A stretch of DNA of 64,000 nucleotides from assembly GCA_031280965.1 (NCBI GenBank), contig JAITFZ010000013.1, positions 1-64,000 of the forward strand, written 5' to 3'. The translations under genes were made by a program, and so were the position numbers. How positions within the stretch are numbered: position 1 is the stretch's first letter; each line of letters begins with the position of its first letter. The DNA comes from Oscillospiraceae bacterium. Its GTDB lineage: Bacteria > Bacillota > Clostridia > Oscillospirales > Ruminococcaceae. Shown in pieces: positions 13,691 through 23,289 of this stretch. The notes below the pieces were generated by a model. The model did not search any database. It was not told the DNA's origin and worked only from the letters and a program-made list of their open reading frames with translations.

Positions 13691-14656
13691 TTATTTCTCC
13701 TCCTTGTTTTTCATGTTTCCGTAAATATCTCCGGTTACGAGTTTCAGGAATACTTCCTCAAGCGTAAGCTCGTTTGACTTCATCATCAGGAGCGGATAAT
13801 TGCGTGACGACAGCTTCTTAAAAATTTCGCGCCGCACGTCCTCGCCTTTTTTCGGCTCAATCTCATATTCAAAGACGCCTTTTTCCGTCTCGCGCAAGGG
13901 GATAACGCGCTTGATTTGATGTATGCTTCCGAGCAGTTTCTTTGTTTCGATTTCGCTTCCCTCAACGCGAATTCTGAGCGAGGCGTTTTCCGAAAGCCCC
14001 GCCGCAAGGGTTGAGGCTTTTTCGTTGGCGACGATTCTGCCTTTGTTTATAACGACAATACGGTCGCACACCGCCTGAATCTCCGGCAGTATATGCGAGG
14101 AAAATATAACCGTGTGGTTCTTGCCGAGCTTTTTTATAAGTGAGCGTATTTCGATAATCTGTTTAGGGTCAAGCCCGACGGTAGGCTCGTCTAATATAAG
14201 CGTCCCCGGATTCCCCACGAGCGCCTGAGCCAACCCCACTCTTTGGCGGTAGCCTTTGGAGAGGTTGCGGATTGCGCGGCTCCGGACATCGGAGATTTTC
14301 ACTAAATCGCATATTTCGTTAAGGTGGGAATTACGCGGCAGTCTGCACTTTTTGAGATTGTATACAAACTTCAGATAACCGTCCACCGTCATGTCGGGGT
14401 AAAGCGGGGGGTATTCGGGCAGATAGCCTATTTGCCTTTTAGCGGCAATCGGGTCTTCAAGCACGTCAATCCCGTCAATCAGGGCGCGTCCCGAAGTTGA
14501 CGAGATATATCCTGTCAGAATATTCATAGTCGTGCTTTTTCCCGCGCCGTTCGGGCCGAGGAAGCCGAGAATCTCGCCCTCTTCGGCGCAGAACGAAATA
14601 TCGTCCACTGCCTTATTACTGCCGTAATTTTTTGAAAGATTTTGTACTTCTATCAT
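13691..14656 (-). CDS. ABC transporter ATP-binding protein, GldA-like
   Basis: The 321-residue protein has all nucleotide-binding motifs: Walker A GPNGAGKST, Q-loop region GYLPEYPPLYPDMTV, signature LSKGYRQRVGLAQAL, Walker B LILDEPTVGLDP and the switch His in VIFSSHIL. A C-terminal extension of about 100 residues ends in ELTLEEVFLKL, as in drug/lipid ABC-2 exporters. It heads the transporter gene set (ATPase, permease, GldG-like, DUF4340) and follows gltX on the same strand after a 44-bp gap. Confidence 0.92.
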   Translation of the reverse strand: MIEVQNLSKNYGSNKAVDDISFCAEEGEILGFLGPNGAGKSTTMNILTGYISSTSGRALIDGIDVLEDPIAAKRQIGYLPEYPPLYPDMTVDGYLKFVYNLKKCRLPRNSHLNEICDLVKISDVRSRAIRNLSKGYRQRVGLAQALVGNPGTLILDEPTVGLDPKQIIEIRSLIKKLGKNHTVIFSSHILPEIQAVCDRIVVINKGRIVANEKASTLAAGLSENASLRIRVEGSEIETKKLLGSIHQIKRVIPLRETEKGVFEYEIEPKKGEDVRREIFKKLSSRNYPLLMMKSNELTLEEVFLKLVTGDIYGNMKNKEEK

Positions 14657-14681
14657 TTTTTTACCTTTCGTTCTTTTTTGC

Positions 14682-14700
14682 GGGCGATTTACAATCGCCC
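14682..14700. repeat. Palindromic GGGCGATT repeat
   Basis: An 8-bp stem (GGGCGATT/AATCGCCC) with a 3-nt loop continues into CCCCTAC in the gap after gltX. Related GTAGGGGCG or CGCCCCTAC pieces occur at 43275-43283 and near 46247-46257, each in short intergenic gaps. It looks like a dispersed repeat rather than a terminator (no T-run). Confidence 0.45.
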
Positions 14701-16005
14701 CTACGATAGTTTTTCAATTGCTGTTCTGATTCTCTTTACAGATTCTTCTTTTCCGAGCATTATGCATATGTCAAGTCCGCCGCCGGGAGCTGTTTGCTTT
14801 CCGGTTAAGGCTACTTGCAACGGATACAGAAAGAAGCCGATTTTCACCTCGCTGTCGTCGGCAAGAGCCTTAAACGCATTATAAATGTCATCGCGGCTGA
14901 ATTCATGCTCTTTTATAGCCCAAAGCGCTTCCCCGAGCGCGACAAGCGCAGTCTCGGGCGAGGTTTTCATCTTCTTGTTATTGTATAAATCCAATTCGTA
15001 ATCACAGGGTTTTTCTATGAAATCAACCTGTGACGCTATATCGGTGAGCAGTTCGGTTCTCGGCTGCAACGCCGCGCACAAAACATCAACGTTTTCGGGT
15101 GGATTCCCGATGAAAGGAAGCGCAAGCTCTTTGAATTTTTCGGGAGCGAGATTGCGGATATAATGCGCGTTAACCGTACGCATTTTTAATTCATCGAAAA
15201 TCGCCGGCGACTTTGAAACGCCGTCCAAACTAAATTCGTTCATAAGCTCGTCAAGCGTGAAAAATTCATTTTCGCCTTTAGGCGACCAGCCGAGAAGTGC
15301 GATGTAATTTATAACCGCCTCAATCAGATAGCCTTTTTCAATAAAGTCGCTGACATAAGCATCGCCGTCGCGCTTGGAGAGCTTATTGTTTTCGTCCCGC
15401 ATAATCGGCGAAACATGAATGAAAACCGGCGGTTTCCAGCCGAGCGCCTCATAAAGCAAAATATACTTGGGCGTGGACGAAAGAAACTCGCTTCCGCGGA
15501 TTATATGCGTGATATTCATTAAATGGTCGTCGATGACGTTGGCGAAATTATAAGTCGGCATACCGTCGGATTTAATCAAAACCTGGTCTTCAATTTCGGT
15601 GTTGTTAACCGTTATTTCCCCGAAAATTTCGTCGCGGAAAACCGTGTTTCCGACGGACGGGGTTTTTTGCCGGATTGCACCATCTTGGTGATACGCCATG
15701 TCTTTTTCGACGAGTTCAAGAGCGTATTTCATATATGAATCTCTGCGTTCGCTTTGAATATATGGCGCAAAATCCCCGCCGACATCAGGACCCTCGTCCC
15801 AGTTCAAGCCGCAGATTTTCAGCGTTTCGTAAATTACATCAACCGCGCCCTCAACGTAACGCGTCCGGTCAGTGTCTTCAATTCGCAGTATAAAAGCACC
15901 GTTGTGTTTTTTCGCGTACAGCCATGCGTAAAGCGCGGTTCTCAGTACGCCGAGATGCATGAAGCCCGTGGGGCTGGGCGCGAAGCGGGTTCTTATTTGA
16001 GCCAT
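14701..16005 (-). CDS. gltX: Glutamate--tRNA ligase
   Basis: The 434-residue class I synthetase charges tRNA-Glu (and in many clostridia tRNA-Gln). The ATP-binding HIGH-type motif is in FAPSPTGFMHLGVLRTALY, the IEDTDRTR motif follows at about residue 42, and the KMSKS-type motif is KLSKRDGD. The anticodon-binding C-terminal part is shorter than usual: the protein is 434 residues against roughly 480 for most bacterial GltX. The start ATG overlaps the ribF stop by 13 bp, so translation is probably coupled. It is the end of the long rimP-nusA operon. Confidence 0.95.
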   Translation of the reverse strand: MAQIRTRFAPSPTGFMHLGVLRTALYAWLYAKKHNGAFILRIEDTDRTRYVEGAVDVIYETLKICGLNWDEGPDVGGDFAPYIQSERRDSYMKYALELVEKDMAYHQDGAIRQKTPSVGNTVFRDEIFGEITVNNTEIEDQVLIKSDGMPTYNFANVIDDHLMNITHIIRGSEFLSSTPKYILLYEALGWKPPVFIHVSPIMRDENNKLSKRDGDAYVSDFIEKGYLIEAVINYIALLGWSPKGENEFFTLDELMNEFSLDGVSKSPAIFDELKMRTVNAHYIRNLAPEKFKELALPFIGNPPENVDVLCAALQPRTELLTDIASQVDFIEKPCDYELDLYNNKKMKTSPETALVALGEALWAIKEHEFSRDDIYNAFKALADDSEVKIGFFLYPLQVALTGKQTAPGGGLDICIMLGKEESVKRIRTAIEKLS

Positions 16006-16832
16006 GTTAAGTCCTCTTTTATTTGATTTGACAATTCTGTAAAGTTATTAAATTTCTTTTCGGGGCGTATAAATTTTAAAAGACTAACCTTAATCGTTTT
16101 ACCATACAGGTCGCCGTCATAATCTATTATGTGCGTTTCAATTGCGGCGGCTCTGTTTTCTCCGGCGGTCGGTTTTACGCCTATGTTGGTTATGCCGCTG
16201 TAAACCCCGTCTTTAACAGTAACCCTGCTCCCGTAAACTCCGAAACGCGGGATTACGCAATTTTTCGGTATATTCTGATTAATTGTAGGGAAGCCGATGG
16301 TGCGACCTACCCGATTCCCGCCGACTACTTCAAGCTCGTAAGTCAGCTCACAGCCGAGGAATTTATTCACGGCTTCCATGTCGCCTTTTATAATCAGTTC
16401 GCGTATAAGCGTTGAGCTTACGGGGACGCCGTCAAGTTCAACCGGCGGCACGACAACAGTTACAAGCCCGGATTTTTCGCAGATTCTTGTCAGTTCGTCC
16501 GTGTCGGCTTTACCGCCCCTGCCGAAGCGAAAATCATATCCGCAACAGACTGCTCCGGCATTAAGCTTCCTCACAAGAATTTCCGTAACAAATTCTTCAG
16601 GTGAGAAGTTTTTTATTTCCTCGAAATCATAAGAAAATATGCGTTTTATACCGAGTTCGTTTATTTTTTTATGTTTCGTGCAGTCGGCGGTGATATTGCA
16701 GGACTCACGGCTTTTAAATGTAAAAACCACAGGCTCATATTGTGTTAAACCAAGCGCGATTTTAATAACTTCTTTATGCCCTAAATGTACGCCGTCGAAA
16801 TAACCGAGCGCGGCGCAGGTATTATTCGTCAA
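15993..16832 (-). CDS. ribF: Bifunctional riboflavin kinase/FAD synthetase
   Basis: RibF converts riboflavin to FMN and FAD. The nucleotidyltransferase motif YFDGVHLGH opens the protein and RFGRGGKADT lies in the FAD synthetase domain. The riboflavin kinase domain includes GRTIGFPTINQ and GVYGSRVTVKDGVYSGITNIGVKPT. A longer open frame begins at 17072, but that part is the shadow of truB. I place the start at the TTG at 16832 because it follows GAGGAGGAG by 10 nt and the family begins just before this motif. The product is 279 residues, slightly shorter than the usual 300-310. The start overlaps the truB stop. Confidence 0.92.
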   Translation of the reverse strand: MTNNTCAALGYFDGVHLGHKEVIKIALGLTQYEPVVFTFKSRESCNITADCTKHKKINELGIKRIFSYDFEEIKNFSPEEFVTEILVRKLNAGAVCCGYDFRFGRGGKADTDELTRICEKSGLVTVVVPPVELDGVPVSSTLIRELIIKGDMEAVNKFLGCELTYELEVVGGNRVGRTIGFPTINQNIPKNCVIPRFGVYGSRVTVKDGVYSGITNIGVKPTAGENRAAAIETHIIDYDGDLYGKTIKVSLLKFIRPEKKFNNFTELSNQIKEDLTWLK

Positions 16833-17763
16833 GTTCGCCGTTCTCCTCCTCGATTGAAATAACAGCTTCGGGCGTATTAAAACGCTGAACAACCTTGAGC
16901 GAGCAGTCCTCGCCGATTTGCGCCAAGGCGAGCAGTGCCTTATCATTCCCGTAAACCGCATACAGCCCTTTATGAATTCTGTCGAACCTGATTCGTGCGG
17001 CGGCAAGCTTAACGCCGTTACAGAAAAGCCCGGTCTGCATTTCGTCAAGAACGGCTTTCGGGTAATCGGCAAAAAGCTTGTCTGTCGGCATTAATAACCC
17101 TCTAAGCCCCTCGGTACCCTCACGGGTCGCCATGCGGCGTATATCGTCAAGCTGCCGGCAGTCATCAAGCGTGAACACGCCGGACTTCGTCCGTATGAGC
17201 GAGGTCATGACCGCACCTGTTCCGAGTTCCTGCCCGATGTCGTGAATAAGCGTCCTTATATAAGTGCCTTTTGAGCAGGACACTCGCATTAAACCCTCGT
17301 TGTCGGCATAATGCTCGACTTTCAGGCTGTGAATTGTAACCTTTTTAGGTTTACGCTCGACTTCCTCGCCTTTTCGCGCAAGCTCATAAAGTCTTTTGCC
17401 ATTAACCTGCACAGCCGAATACATAGGCGGAATCTGTTCTATTTCACCGATTTTGCGTTCAACGAAAATCATTTTGTTGCGTGACACATACTCGTCGCTT
17501 ACAGATGTCACCTGTCCGGTTATATCCTGCGTGTCGGTCGTAAAACCGAAGCGAAAGCCCGCCAAATACTCCTTGTCGTCACCGGGCTGAAAGTCAACCG
17601 CTCTCGTGGCGTTACCGAGGAATATCGGCAAAACGCCCTCCGCCATCGGGTCAAGAGTGCCGCCATGCCCCACTTTTCTTGTTTTGAAAAGTTTGCGTAT
17701 TACCGCGACGACATCAAATGAGGTGTAGCCGCTTGGTTTATAAATGCAAATTATGCCGTCCAT
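16822..17763 (-). CDS. truB: tRNA pseudouridine(55) synthase
   Basis: The 313-residue enzyme makes the universal pseudouridine 55 in the tRNA T-loop. It shows the family start IYKPSGYTSFDVVAVIRKLF, the catalytic block VGHGGTLDPMAEGVLPIFLG (Asp in TLDP), the DKEYLAGFRFGFTTDTQDITG strand, and a C-terminal domain carrying ARKGEEVERKPRK-like and CSKGTYIRTLIHDIG segments. It lies between nrnA and ribF, the usual Firmicute order. Confidence 0.95.
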   Translation of the reverse strand: MDGIICIYKPSGYTSFDVVAVIRKLFKTRKVGHGGTLDPMAEGVLPIFLGNATRAVDFQPGDDKEYLAGFRFGFTTDTQDITGQVTSVSDEYVSRNKMIFVERKIGEIEQIPPMYSAVQVNGKRLYELARKGEEVERKPKKVTIHSLKVEHYADNEGLMRVSCSKGTYIRTLIHDIGQELGTGAVMTSLIRTKSGVFTLDDCRQLDDIRRMATREGTEGLRGLLMPTDKLFADYPKAVLDEMQTGLFCNGVKLAAARIRFDRIHKGLYAVYGNDKALLALAQIGEDCSLKVVQRFNTPEAVISIEEENGELDE

Positions 17764-17780
17764 AGTTTAATAGCTCACAC

Positions 17781-18746
17781 CTATATATATAATTCAATTT
17801 CTTTCATAAGTCGTTCCTTGCACTCTTTTACGCTGCCTTTAATCCGGCAACCTGCCGCTCTCTGGTGTCCGCCGCCGCCGAACTTTGCGCAAATATGCTG
17901 TGCGTCGATGTAATTTTTGGTGCGGATTGAAATTTTCCACACGCCTTTTTCTTTTTCCTTGAAAGTAACGCCCGCCTCCACGCCCTCAATCTGCCTCGGA
18001 AGCGCGCTTATGGAGTTTATATCCTCGTCGTCCGCGGCATCGAGCATCTCTTTTGTAAGTGTAATTACCGCGCATCTGCCGCCGAAGAAAAACTCAACAC
18101 TTTCAAGAGCGCGGCGTTCAAGTTGAATACGCTCCGGAGTTTTCATATCGAAAAGAAGATAGTTAAGCCCGGTGCAGTCGAAGCCGTAATCCATAAGCTC
18201 TGCCGTAAATCTGTGAGAATCGGCAGTAGTGTTGGAAAAGCGGAAACAGCCGGTGTCGGTGGAAATACCGGTGTAAAGGCAAGATGCGATATCCGCTGTC
18301 ATCAAGTCCGCTCCGTTAAGCCGCGAAAGCTCTTTTATAAGTTCAAAGACAACCTCGCATGCCGCACCCGCATCGCCGTCAAGAAGCATTTTCTCCGCGT
18401 AGCCGGTGTTTGAAATATGGTGGTCTATACAAAGGTCGGTGGAATCCTTATATTTTTCCTCCATATTTCCAAGCAGAGCTGAATCCGCAACATCGATTGT
18501 AATAACAAATTCTCGCTGTTCAGAAAAGTCCTGCATTTCAACCCCGTTTTTCAAATAGTCAAAACGCTTTGAAGGCTCCTCCGGACATAAAACTTTTGCG
18601 CGTTTATTAAAATTCTGCAACGCGCCGCAAAGCGCATATGCACCCCCGAGCGTATCGCCGTCGGGCGATGCGTGGCAGATGATTGTAAAATAATTATTTT
18701 CGCTTAAAAGCGCGGCTGTTTGTTTTAAATCAATCGCTTGTGACAC
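17781..18746 (-). CDS. nrnA: DHH-family phosphoesterase, NrnA-like
   Basis: The protein contains the DHH signatures HASPDGDTLGGAYAL, ITIDVADSALLG, the DHH triad in CIDHHISNTGYAE, and the C-terminal DHHA1 motif KFGGGGHQRAAGCRI. NrnA degrades nanoRNA and dephosphorylates pAp. An open frame extends to 18812, but the GTG at 18746 (VSQAIDLKQ) fits the family length (about 321 residues) and overlaps the rbfA stop by 17 bp; the earlier codons are the shadow of rbfA. It sits in the rbfA-nrnA-truB order seen in many Firmicutes. Confidence 0.92.
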   Translation of the reverse strand: MSQAIDLKQTAALLSENNYFTIICHASPDGDTLGGAYALCGALQNFNKRAKVLCPEEPSKRFDYLKNGVEMQDFSEQREFVITIDVADSALLGNMEEKYKDSTDLCIDHHISNTGYAEKMLLDGDAGAACEVVFELIKELSRLNGADLMTADIASCLYTGISTDTGCFRFSNTTADSHRFTAELMDYGFDCTGLNYLLFDMKTPERIQLERRALESVEFFFGGRCAVITLTKEMLDAADDEDINSISALPRQIEGVEAGVTFKEKEKGVWKISIRTKNYIDAQHICAKFGGGGHQRAAGCRIKGSVKECKERLMKEIELYI

Positions 18747-19104
18747 TGTCTGTACCGCCTGTCCCTCTTTTTGTGTTTTCAAGAATACCGTTGATTTTAT
18801 CGTAATAGTCAAGAGTATTATCGGGAATAAACTTCAACTCGGGTATTTTCCGCATTTTTATTCTGCCGTTAATACGCTTCTTGAAGAAGCCGGAAGCCCC
18901 TTGCAGAACGTTTACTATTTCTTCGGTTTTTTCAGCGCCGCCGTGTGCCGAAATATAAATCTTACAGTGCGATAATTCATTGCTGACTTCACAACGCGAA
19001 ACAGATGCGAAGCCGCCCTCAAGACGCTCGTCACCGAGTTCGCGGAGGGAAGCCGAGATTTCACGTTTTATATCTTCTGATAAACGCTGTGTGTTGTGTG
19101 GCAT
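18730..19104 (-). CDS. rbfA: 30S ribosome-binding factor A
   Basis: The 124-residue protein is a KH-fold assembly factor for the 30S subunit. RLSEDIKREISASLRELGD at the N-terminus, VSRCEVSNELSHCKIYIS in the middle and RKIPELKFIPDNTLDYYDKIN near the end are the family landmarks. It follows infB with an 18-bp gap and is coupled to nrnA at its 3' end. Confidence 0.94.
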   Translation of the reverse strand: MPHNTQRLSEDIKREISASLRELGDERLEGGFASVSRCEVSNELSHCKIYISAHGGAEKTEEIVNVLQGASGFFKKRINGRIKMRKIPELKFIPDNTLDYYDKINGILENTKRGTGGTDSVTSD

Positions 19105-19122
19105 TTTAGGCTCCTTGTTTAA

Positions 19123-21597
19123 TTAGTCGCGATATTCTTCGACAATAAACGCCTCAAATATATCGCCTTCTTTTATATCGCTGAAATGCTGTAAGCTAAT
19201 TCCGCATTCATACCCCTGCGCGACTTCCTTAACATCGTCCTTGAAGCGGCGAAGACTGTCTATTTTATCAACATTCACAACTATTCCGTCGCGCACAACG
19301 CGGATTTCATTATTACGCGAAACTTTTCCGTCAAGCACGTAACAACCCGCCACAATACCCGCTCCGGTAATTTTGAAGACATTGCGGACTTCGATTCTTG
19401 CCTGCTCGGTTTCTCTGTACTTAGGCGCGAGCATGCCTTTCATCGCCGTTTCGACTTCTTCAATCGCATCGTAGATAATCCTGTAGGTTCTTATTTCAAC
19501 ATCGTCACGCTCCGCGCTTTCGGAAGCGGCGGGGTGAGGACGCACGTTAAAGCCTATTATAATCGCACCGGACGCGCTCGCGAGCATTACATCGCTTTCG
19601 TTTACCGCGCCAACCGCACCGTGGATTACCCGAACGCGCACGTCGTTGTTCGACAGCTTTTCAAGCGACTGCTTCACCGCCTCAACCGAGCCGTGAACGT
19701 CTGCTTTTACAATCAGCGGAAGTTCTTTAACCGTGCCGCTTTCAATGTGGGTAAAGAGGTTATCTAAAGTAACTTTTTGATAAAGATTAAACTTTTCTTC
19801 CTTGGCTTCATGCTTACGTTTATCAACAAGCTCACGCGCAAGCTTTTCATCAGCCACAACCGCGAAGTTGTCGCCCGCGCTCGGAACTTCGGCAAGCCCC
19901 ATGATTTCAACGGGAACGCTCGGGCCCGCTTCTTTTATAACCTTGCCTTTGTCGTCGCGCATTACGCGGACACGCCCCACGGCAGTCCCCGCAATAAGCG
20001 TATCGCCGGTACGAAGCGTACCTTTTTGCACCAAAACCGTGGCAATCGGTCCGCGCCCCTTATCAAGGAACGCTTCTATGACTGTGCCGACCGCCTGCCT
20101 GTCGGGGTTGGCTTTAAGCTCCATAACTTCCGACGTTATATTTATCATTTCAAGAAGCTGGTCTATATTTATACCTTTCTTGGCAGAAACAGGCACACAG
20201 ATAACATCGCCGCCCCATTCCTCAATCACAAGCCCGTGTTCGGTCAGCTCCTGCTTGATTCTTTCGGGGTTTGCGGCTTCTTTGTCGATTTTATTAATCG
20301 CCACTATAATAGTAACACCTGCGGCTTTGGCATGGCTGATTGCCTCAACCGTCTGCGGCATTATACCGTCGTCGGCGGCTACTACAAGAATGGCTATATC
20401 AGTAACGCCCGCGCCCCTTGCCCTCATGGCGGTGAACGCTTCGTGTCCGGGCGTATCAAGGAAAGTTATATCCTTTTCGCCCGCTTTTACGCGGTACGCG
20501 CCTATATGCTGTGTGATTCCGCCCGCCTCGCCCGAAACAACATTGGCGTTACGGATTCTGTCAAGAAGCGAGGTTTTTCCGTGGTCAACGTGACCCATAA
20601 CAACAACAACGGGCGAGCGCGCCTGCAAGTTTTCATCAGTATCTTCGATTTCCTCGAACAGGCGTTCTTCGATGGTTACGATAATTTCACGCTCAACCTT
20701 TGCGCCCATTTCCTCGGCCACAAGCGCGGCGGTATCGTAATCAACCATCTGACTGACCGTTGCCATTACGCCGAGTCCCATCAGCTTTTTAATTACTGCG
20801 GACGCAGTCGCTTTAAGCCTTGTCGCGAGTTCACCTACGTTGATTTCATCGGGAATCAGGACTTTAAGCTGTTGTTTACGGGCGCGTTCAAGCTCTAATC
20901 TCTTGAGCTTCTGCGCCTCGGTTTCACGCTTGCCGAACTGTTGTTTTTTATGCTGCTGTGATTTTTGGTTAATTTTCTGCTTGTTTCTGAAATCGCCGCT
21001 CTTGTTGCCGCCGAATCCTCCGTAGCCGCTCTGAGGCGCGATTTTTTCATAACGCTCGTTGTATTTATCAAGTTCTACATAGCTTCCGCGTGTGTCAACG
21101 CGCTTTGTAACCTGCTCGCCGCGCTGAACGGCTTCGCCTTTCTGCTTTGCTTTGGGCGGCTCGTTGACTTTGAGTGTGTTAATGTCAATAGCGGCTTTAA
21201 CCGGTCTCGGGGTCAGCTTAGGCTTATCTTTTTTAGGAGCCGCTTGTTGCGGCTGAACAGCGGTAGCTTTTGGGGGAATGGGGCGCGCAGGTTTTTTACC
21301 CGCCGGACTTCTGCCGACCGGTTTCGTCGGCGTTTTTTCGGCAGCTTTAGCCGCCGTCTTTTTAGGCGCGGGCTTAGGCGTTGCTTTTTTACGCATAGCA
21401 AAAAACTCATCGAAATTTGAAACCTGATGTTCCTTGGAAACACTCTCAAGCACGACATCGAACTCCTCAACCGTAAGCGGAACACTTGCCGGTTTTTTAG
21501 CGATATCGAGATAGGTTTTAAGAATCTCGGTGATTTCCTGCGACGTCATATTTAAGTGTTTCGCCGCATCCTTTAGTTTATATTTTGTTGATTCCAT
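19123..21597 (-). CDS. infB: Translation initiation factor IF-2
   Basis: The 824-residue GTPase delivers initiator fMet-tRNA to the 30S subunit. The N-terminal 230 residues are an IF2-N motif followed by a Lys/Pro/Ala-rich and then Gly/Gln-rich linker. The second IF2-N domain is at about 250-300. The G domain has G1 GHVDHGKTS (335-343), G2 [11 protein letters not shown]3 DTPGHEAF, G4 NKID and G5 SAKKG. Domains II-IV follow, ending in [22 protein letters not shown]. It is the centre of the rimP-nusA-infB operon. Confidence 0.97.
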   Translation of the reverse strand: MESTKYKLKDAAKHLNMTSQEITEILKTYLDIAKKPASVPLTVEEFDVVLESVSKEHQVSNFDEFFAMRKKATPKPAPKKTAAKAAEKTPTKPVGRSPAGKKPARPIPPKATAVQPQQAAPKKDKPKLTPRPVKAAIDINTLKVNEPPKAKQKGEAVQRGEQVTKRVDTRGSYVELDKYNERYEKIAPQSGYGGFGGNKSGDFRNKQKINQKSQQHKKQQFGKRETEAQKLKRLELERARKQQLKVLIPDEINVGELATRLKATASAVIKKLMGLGVMATVSQMVDYDTAALVAEEMGAKVEREIIVTIEERLFEEIEDTDENLQARSPVVVVMGHVDHGKTSLLDRIRNANVVSGEAGGITQHIGAYRVKAGEKDITFLDTPGHEAFTAMRARGAGVTDIAILVVAADDGIMPQTVEAISHAKAAGVTIIVAINKIDKEAANPERIKQELTEHGLVIEEWGGDVICVPVSAKKGINIDQLLEMINITSEVMELKANPDRQAVGTVIEAFLDKGRGPIATVLVQKGTLRTGDTLIAGTAVGRVRVMRDDKGKVIKEAGPSVPVEIMGLAEVPSAGDNFAVVADEKLARELVDKRKHEAKEEKFNLYQKVTLDNLFTHIESGTVKELPLIVKADVHGSVEAVKQSLEKLSNNDVRVRVIHGAVGAVNESDVMLASASGAIIIGFNVRPHPAASESAERDDVEIRTYRIIYDAIEEVETAMKGMLAPKYRETEQARIEVRNVFKITGAGIVAGCYVLDGKVSRNNEIRVVRDGIVVNVDKIDSLRRFKDDVKEVAQGYECGISLQHFSDIKEGDIFEAFIVEEYRD

Positions 21598-21628
21598 TCA
21601 CTTTCCCCCAAGATAAGTATGTGTAATA

Positions 21629-21913
21629 TTATTTGAATAATGAGAACAAACCTTCGTCCGTCACAGCAATAACTCCTGCGCTTTTGCCGATTATGCGTTT
21701 TATCTCTTCCATATCGGCAGGAATACAAGCAATTTCGGTTTTATATTTTTCTGCATGGAAGTTCACTTCTTTCAGGGTTTTGGCTGACACATCCGAGGAT
21801 ATAAGAACTCCTTTTGCACTGCCTTTTTTCATAGCTTCGACAACCGCATCAAAACCGATTGAGAGTGCGCCGGCTTTTCTGCACAATCCCAGGTTCTGCG
21901 TAAAATTTTTCAA
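21629..21913 (-). CDS. ylxQ: L7Ae-family RNA-binding protein YlxQ
   Basis: The 94-residue protein has the L7Ae fold (NLGLCRKAGALSIGFDAVVEAMKKG, KGVLISSDVSAKTL, IGKSAGVIAVTDEGLF), with kink-turn RNA as the likely ligand. It starts at a TTG that overlaps the ylxR stop (TTGA), so the two are coupled. The ylxR-ylxQ pair between nusA and infB is conserved in Gram-positive bacteria. Confidence 0.92.
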   Translation of the reverse strand: MKNFTQNLGLCRKAGALSIGFDAVVEAMKKGSAKGVLISSDVSAKTLKEVNFHAEKYKTEIACIPADMEEIKRIIGKSAGVIAVTDEGLFSLFK

Positions 21914-22167
21914 ATCAATTCTTCCTCTAATTTATCGTAGACTTCGGCGGGGATTCCGCACTTTAAACCGCGTTCAAGGCTTTTCTTTTTGCGCGCCTTA
22001 GCTAAACACTGCGCGTCTTTGCATATATAAGCCCCGCGCCCCGACTTCTTTCCGGCAGGGTCAATCGCGACTTCGCCGTCTTTTGAGCGTACAACGCGAA
22101 TCAGCTCTTTCTTGCCGGACTGTTCCATACAGCCTACGCATTTACGAACGGGTATTTTTTTTTCCAT
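21910..22167 (-). CDS. ylxR: YlxR/RnpM-family RNase P modulator
   Basis: The 85-residue basic protein begins KKIPVRKCVGCMEQSGKKELIRVV and has GRGAYICKDAQCLAKARKKKSLERGL, the two Cys-containing blocks of the YlxR family. The B. subtilis homologue (RnpM) binds RNase P RNA and modulates its activity. It lies directly downstream of nusA. Confidence 0.93.
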   Translation of the reverse strand: MEKKIPVRKCVGCMEQSGKKELIRVVRSKDGEVAIDPAGKKSGRGAYICKDAQCLAKARKKKSLERGLKCGIPAEVYDKLEEELI

Positions 22168-22202
22168 ATTTTCTCCGGTATTTTTAAAGTGCGGTAAGAG
22201 AC

Positions 22203-23258
22203 TTACTCGGTTTCAAAGAACCCGCTTTCGGGCTTGATGTCAATTTTGAAGCCGGTGAGCCGCGCTGCAAGCTTGGCGTTCTGACCCTTGTTGCCGATTG
22301 CGAGCGAAAGCTGGTTATCGGGGACTGTCACGGCGCAGGCGCGGACGTTTTCATCGGGAATATCCACGTCAATAACTTCAGCGGGACGAAGAGCCTGTTT
22401 TATGAATTCCTTAGGGTCTTCCGAATAGGTGATTATATCAATTTTTTCGCCGCAAAGTTCGGCGCAAATGCGCGAAACACGGCTTCTCGAAGGGCCTATG
22501 CACGAACCCACGGCATCAACATTAGGGTCGTTGCTAAGCACTGCCATCTTGCTTCTTGCGCCGGGTTCGCGGCTGACTGCCATTACTTCAACAACGCCGT
22601 CGTAGATTTCGGGAACTTCAAGCTCGAAAAGTCGCTTGACAAGTTCTTTATGAGTGCGTGAAATTTTAAGCGTGGGGCGGCGGTCATTCGCAGAAACGCC
22701 CGAAACGTAAACTTTAATTATATCGCCCTGATAAATTTCCTCATCAGGAATCTGGTCGCCTTTAAAGAGCATGACCTCGCTGCCGTTAATTTCGAGCGTG
22801 GCATTGCCGGACACAGGCTCGACTTTCACGACATTTGCCGAGATTGCCTCGTTTTGCAGATTGCCCCATTGTTCGACAAGCTGAGCGCGTTCAACTTCTT
22901 TAATGCCCTGTTTAATTACCTGTTTTGCTGTTTGGGCGGCGATACGCCCGAAATGACGGGTATTAAGTTTTATGGTGCATGTGCCGCCGAGTTTTGAGCG
23001 CTTGGAATACTTTCCGGCTTCTTCAAGGGTAATTTGGTTCGCGTCGTCCTGAACTTCCTCCACGATGTCTTTCTTAATGGAAACATCGAACTTCCCCTTA
23101 GCTATATCTATGTCAAAGTTAATGTTTTCGCTCCTCGGATAATCCCTCTTGATGGCGATGACGAGCGCGGCCCGTATCTTTTCAAGAAGCAAATCCGGCT
23201 CTATACCTTTTTCCTTGGCTAAAAGCGAAAGCGCGTCAAAAAGCTCTGTGTTGTTCAT
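22203..23258 (-). CDS. nusA: Transcription termination/antitermination factor NusA
   Basis: The 351-residue protein has an N-terminal RNA-polymerase-binding domain (residues 1-125), an S1 domain (about 135-200, ATLEINGSEVMLFKGDQIP), and two KH domains with EVPEIYDGVVEVMAVSREPGARSKMAV and the tandem VGSCIGPSRSRVSRI and LAIGNKGQNAKLAARLTG motifs. It lacks the C-terminal acidic repeats found in E. coli NusA, as usual for Firmicutes. It binds RNA polymerase to control pausing and termination. Confidence 0.96.
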   Translation of the reverse strand: MNNTELFDALSLLAKEKGIEPDLLLEKIRAALVIAIKRDYPRSENINFDIDIAKGKFDVSIKKDIVEEVQDDANQITLEEAGKYSKRSKLGGTCTIKLNTRHFGRIAAQTAKQVIKQGIKEVERAQLVEQWGNLQNEAISANVVKVEPVSGNATLEINGSEVMLFKGDQIPDEEIYQGDIIKVYVSGVSANDRRPTLKISRTHKELVKRLFELEVPEIYDGVVEVMAVSREPGARSKMAVLSNDPNVDAVGSCIGPSRSRVSRICAELCGEKIDIITYSEDPKEFIKQALRPAEVIDVDIPDENVRACAVTVPDNQLSLAIGNKGQNAKLAARLTGFKIDIKPESGFFETE

Positions 23259-23289
23259 TACGGTTTTGTTCCTTTCAATTTTGTTATAT

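Noticed and set aside
16000-16832. FMN riboswitch for ribF
   Set aside because: ribF is internal to an operon and translationally coupled to truB; there is no room for an aptamer.
19777-20898. Long plus-strand ORF (373 codons) inside infB
   Set aside because: It is an antisense shadow of the conserved G domain of IF-2; no family resemblance.
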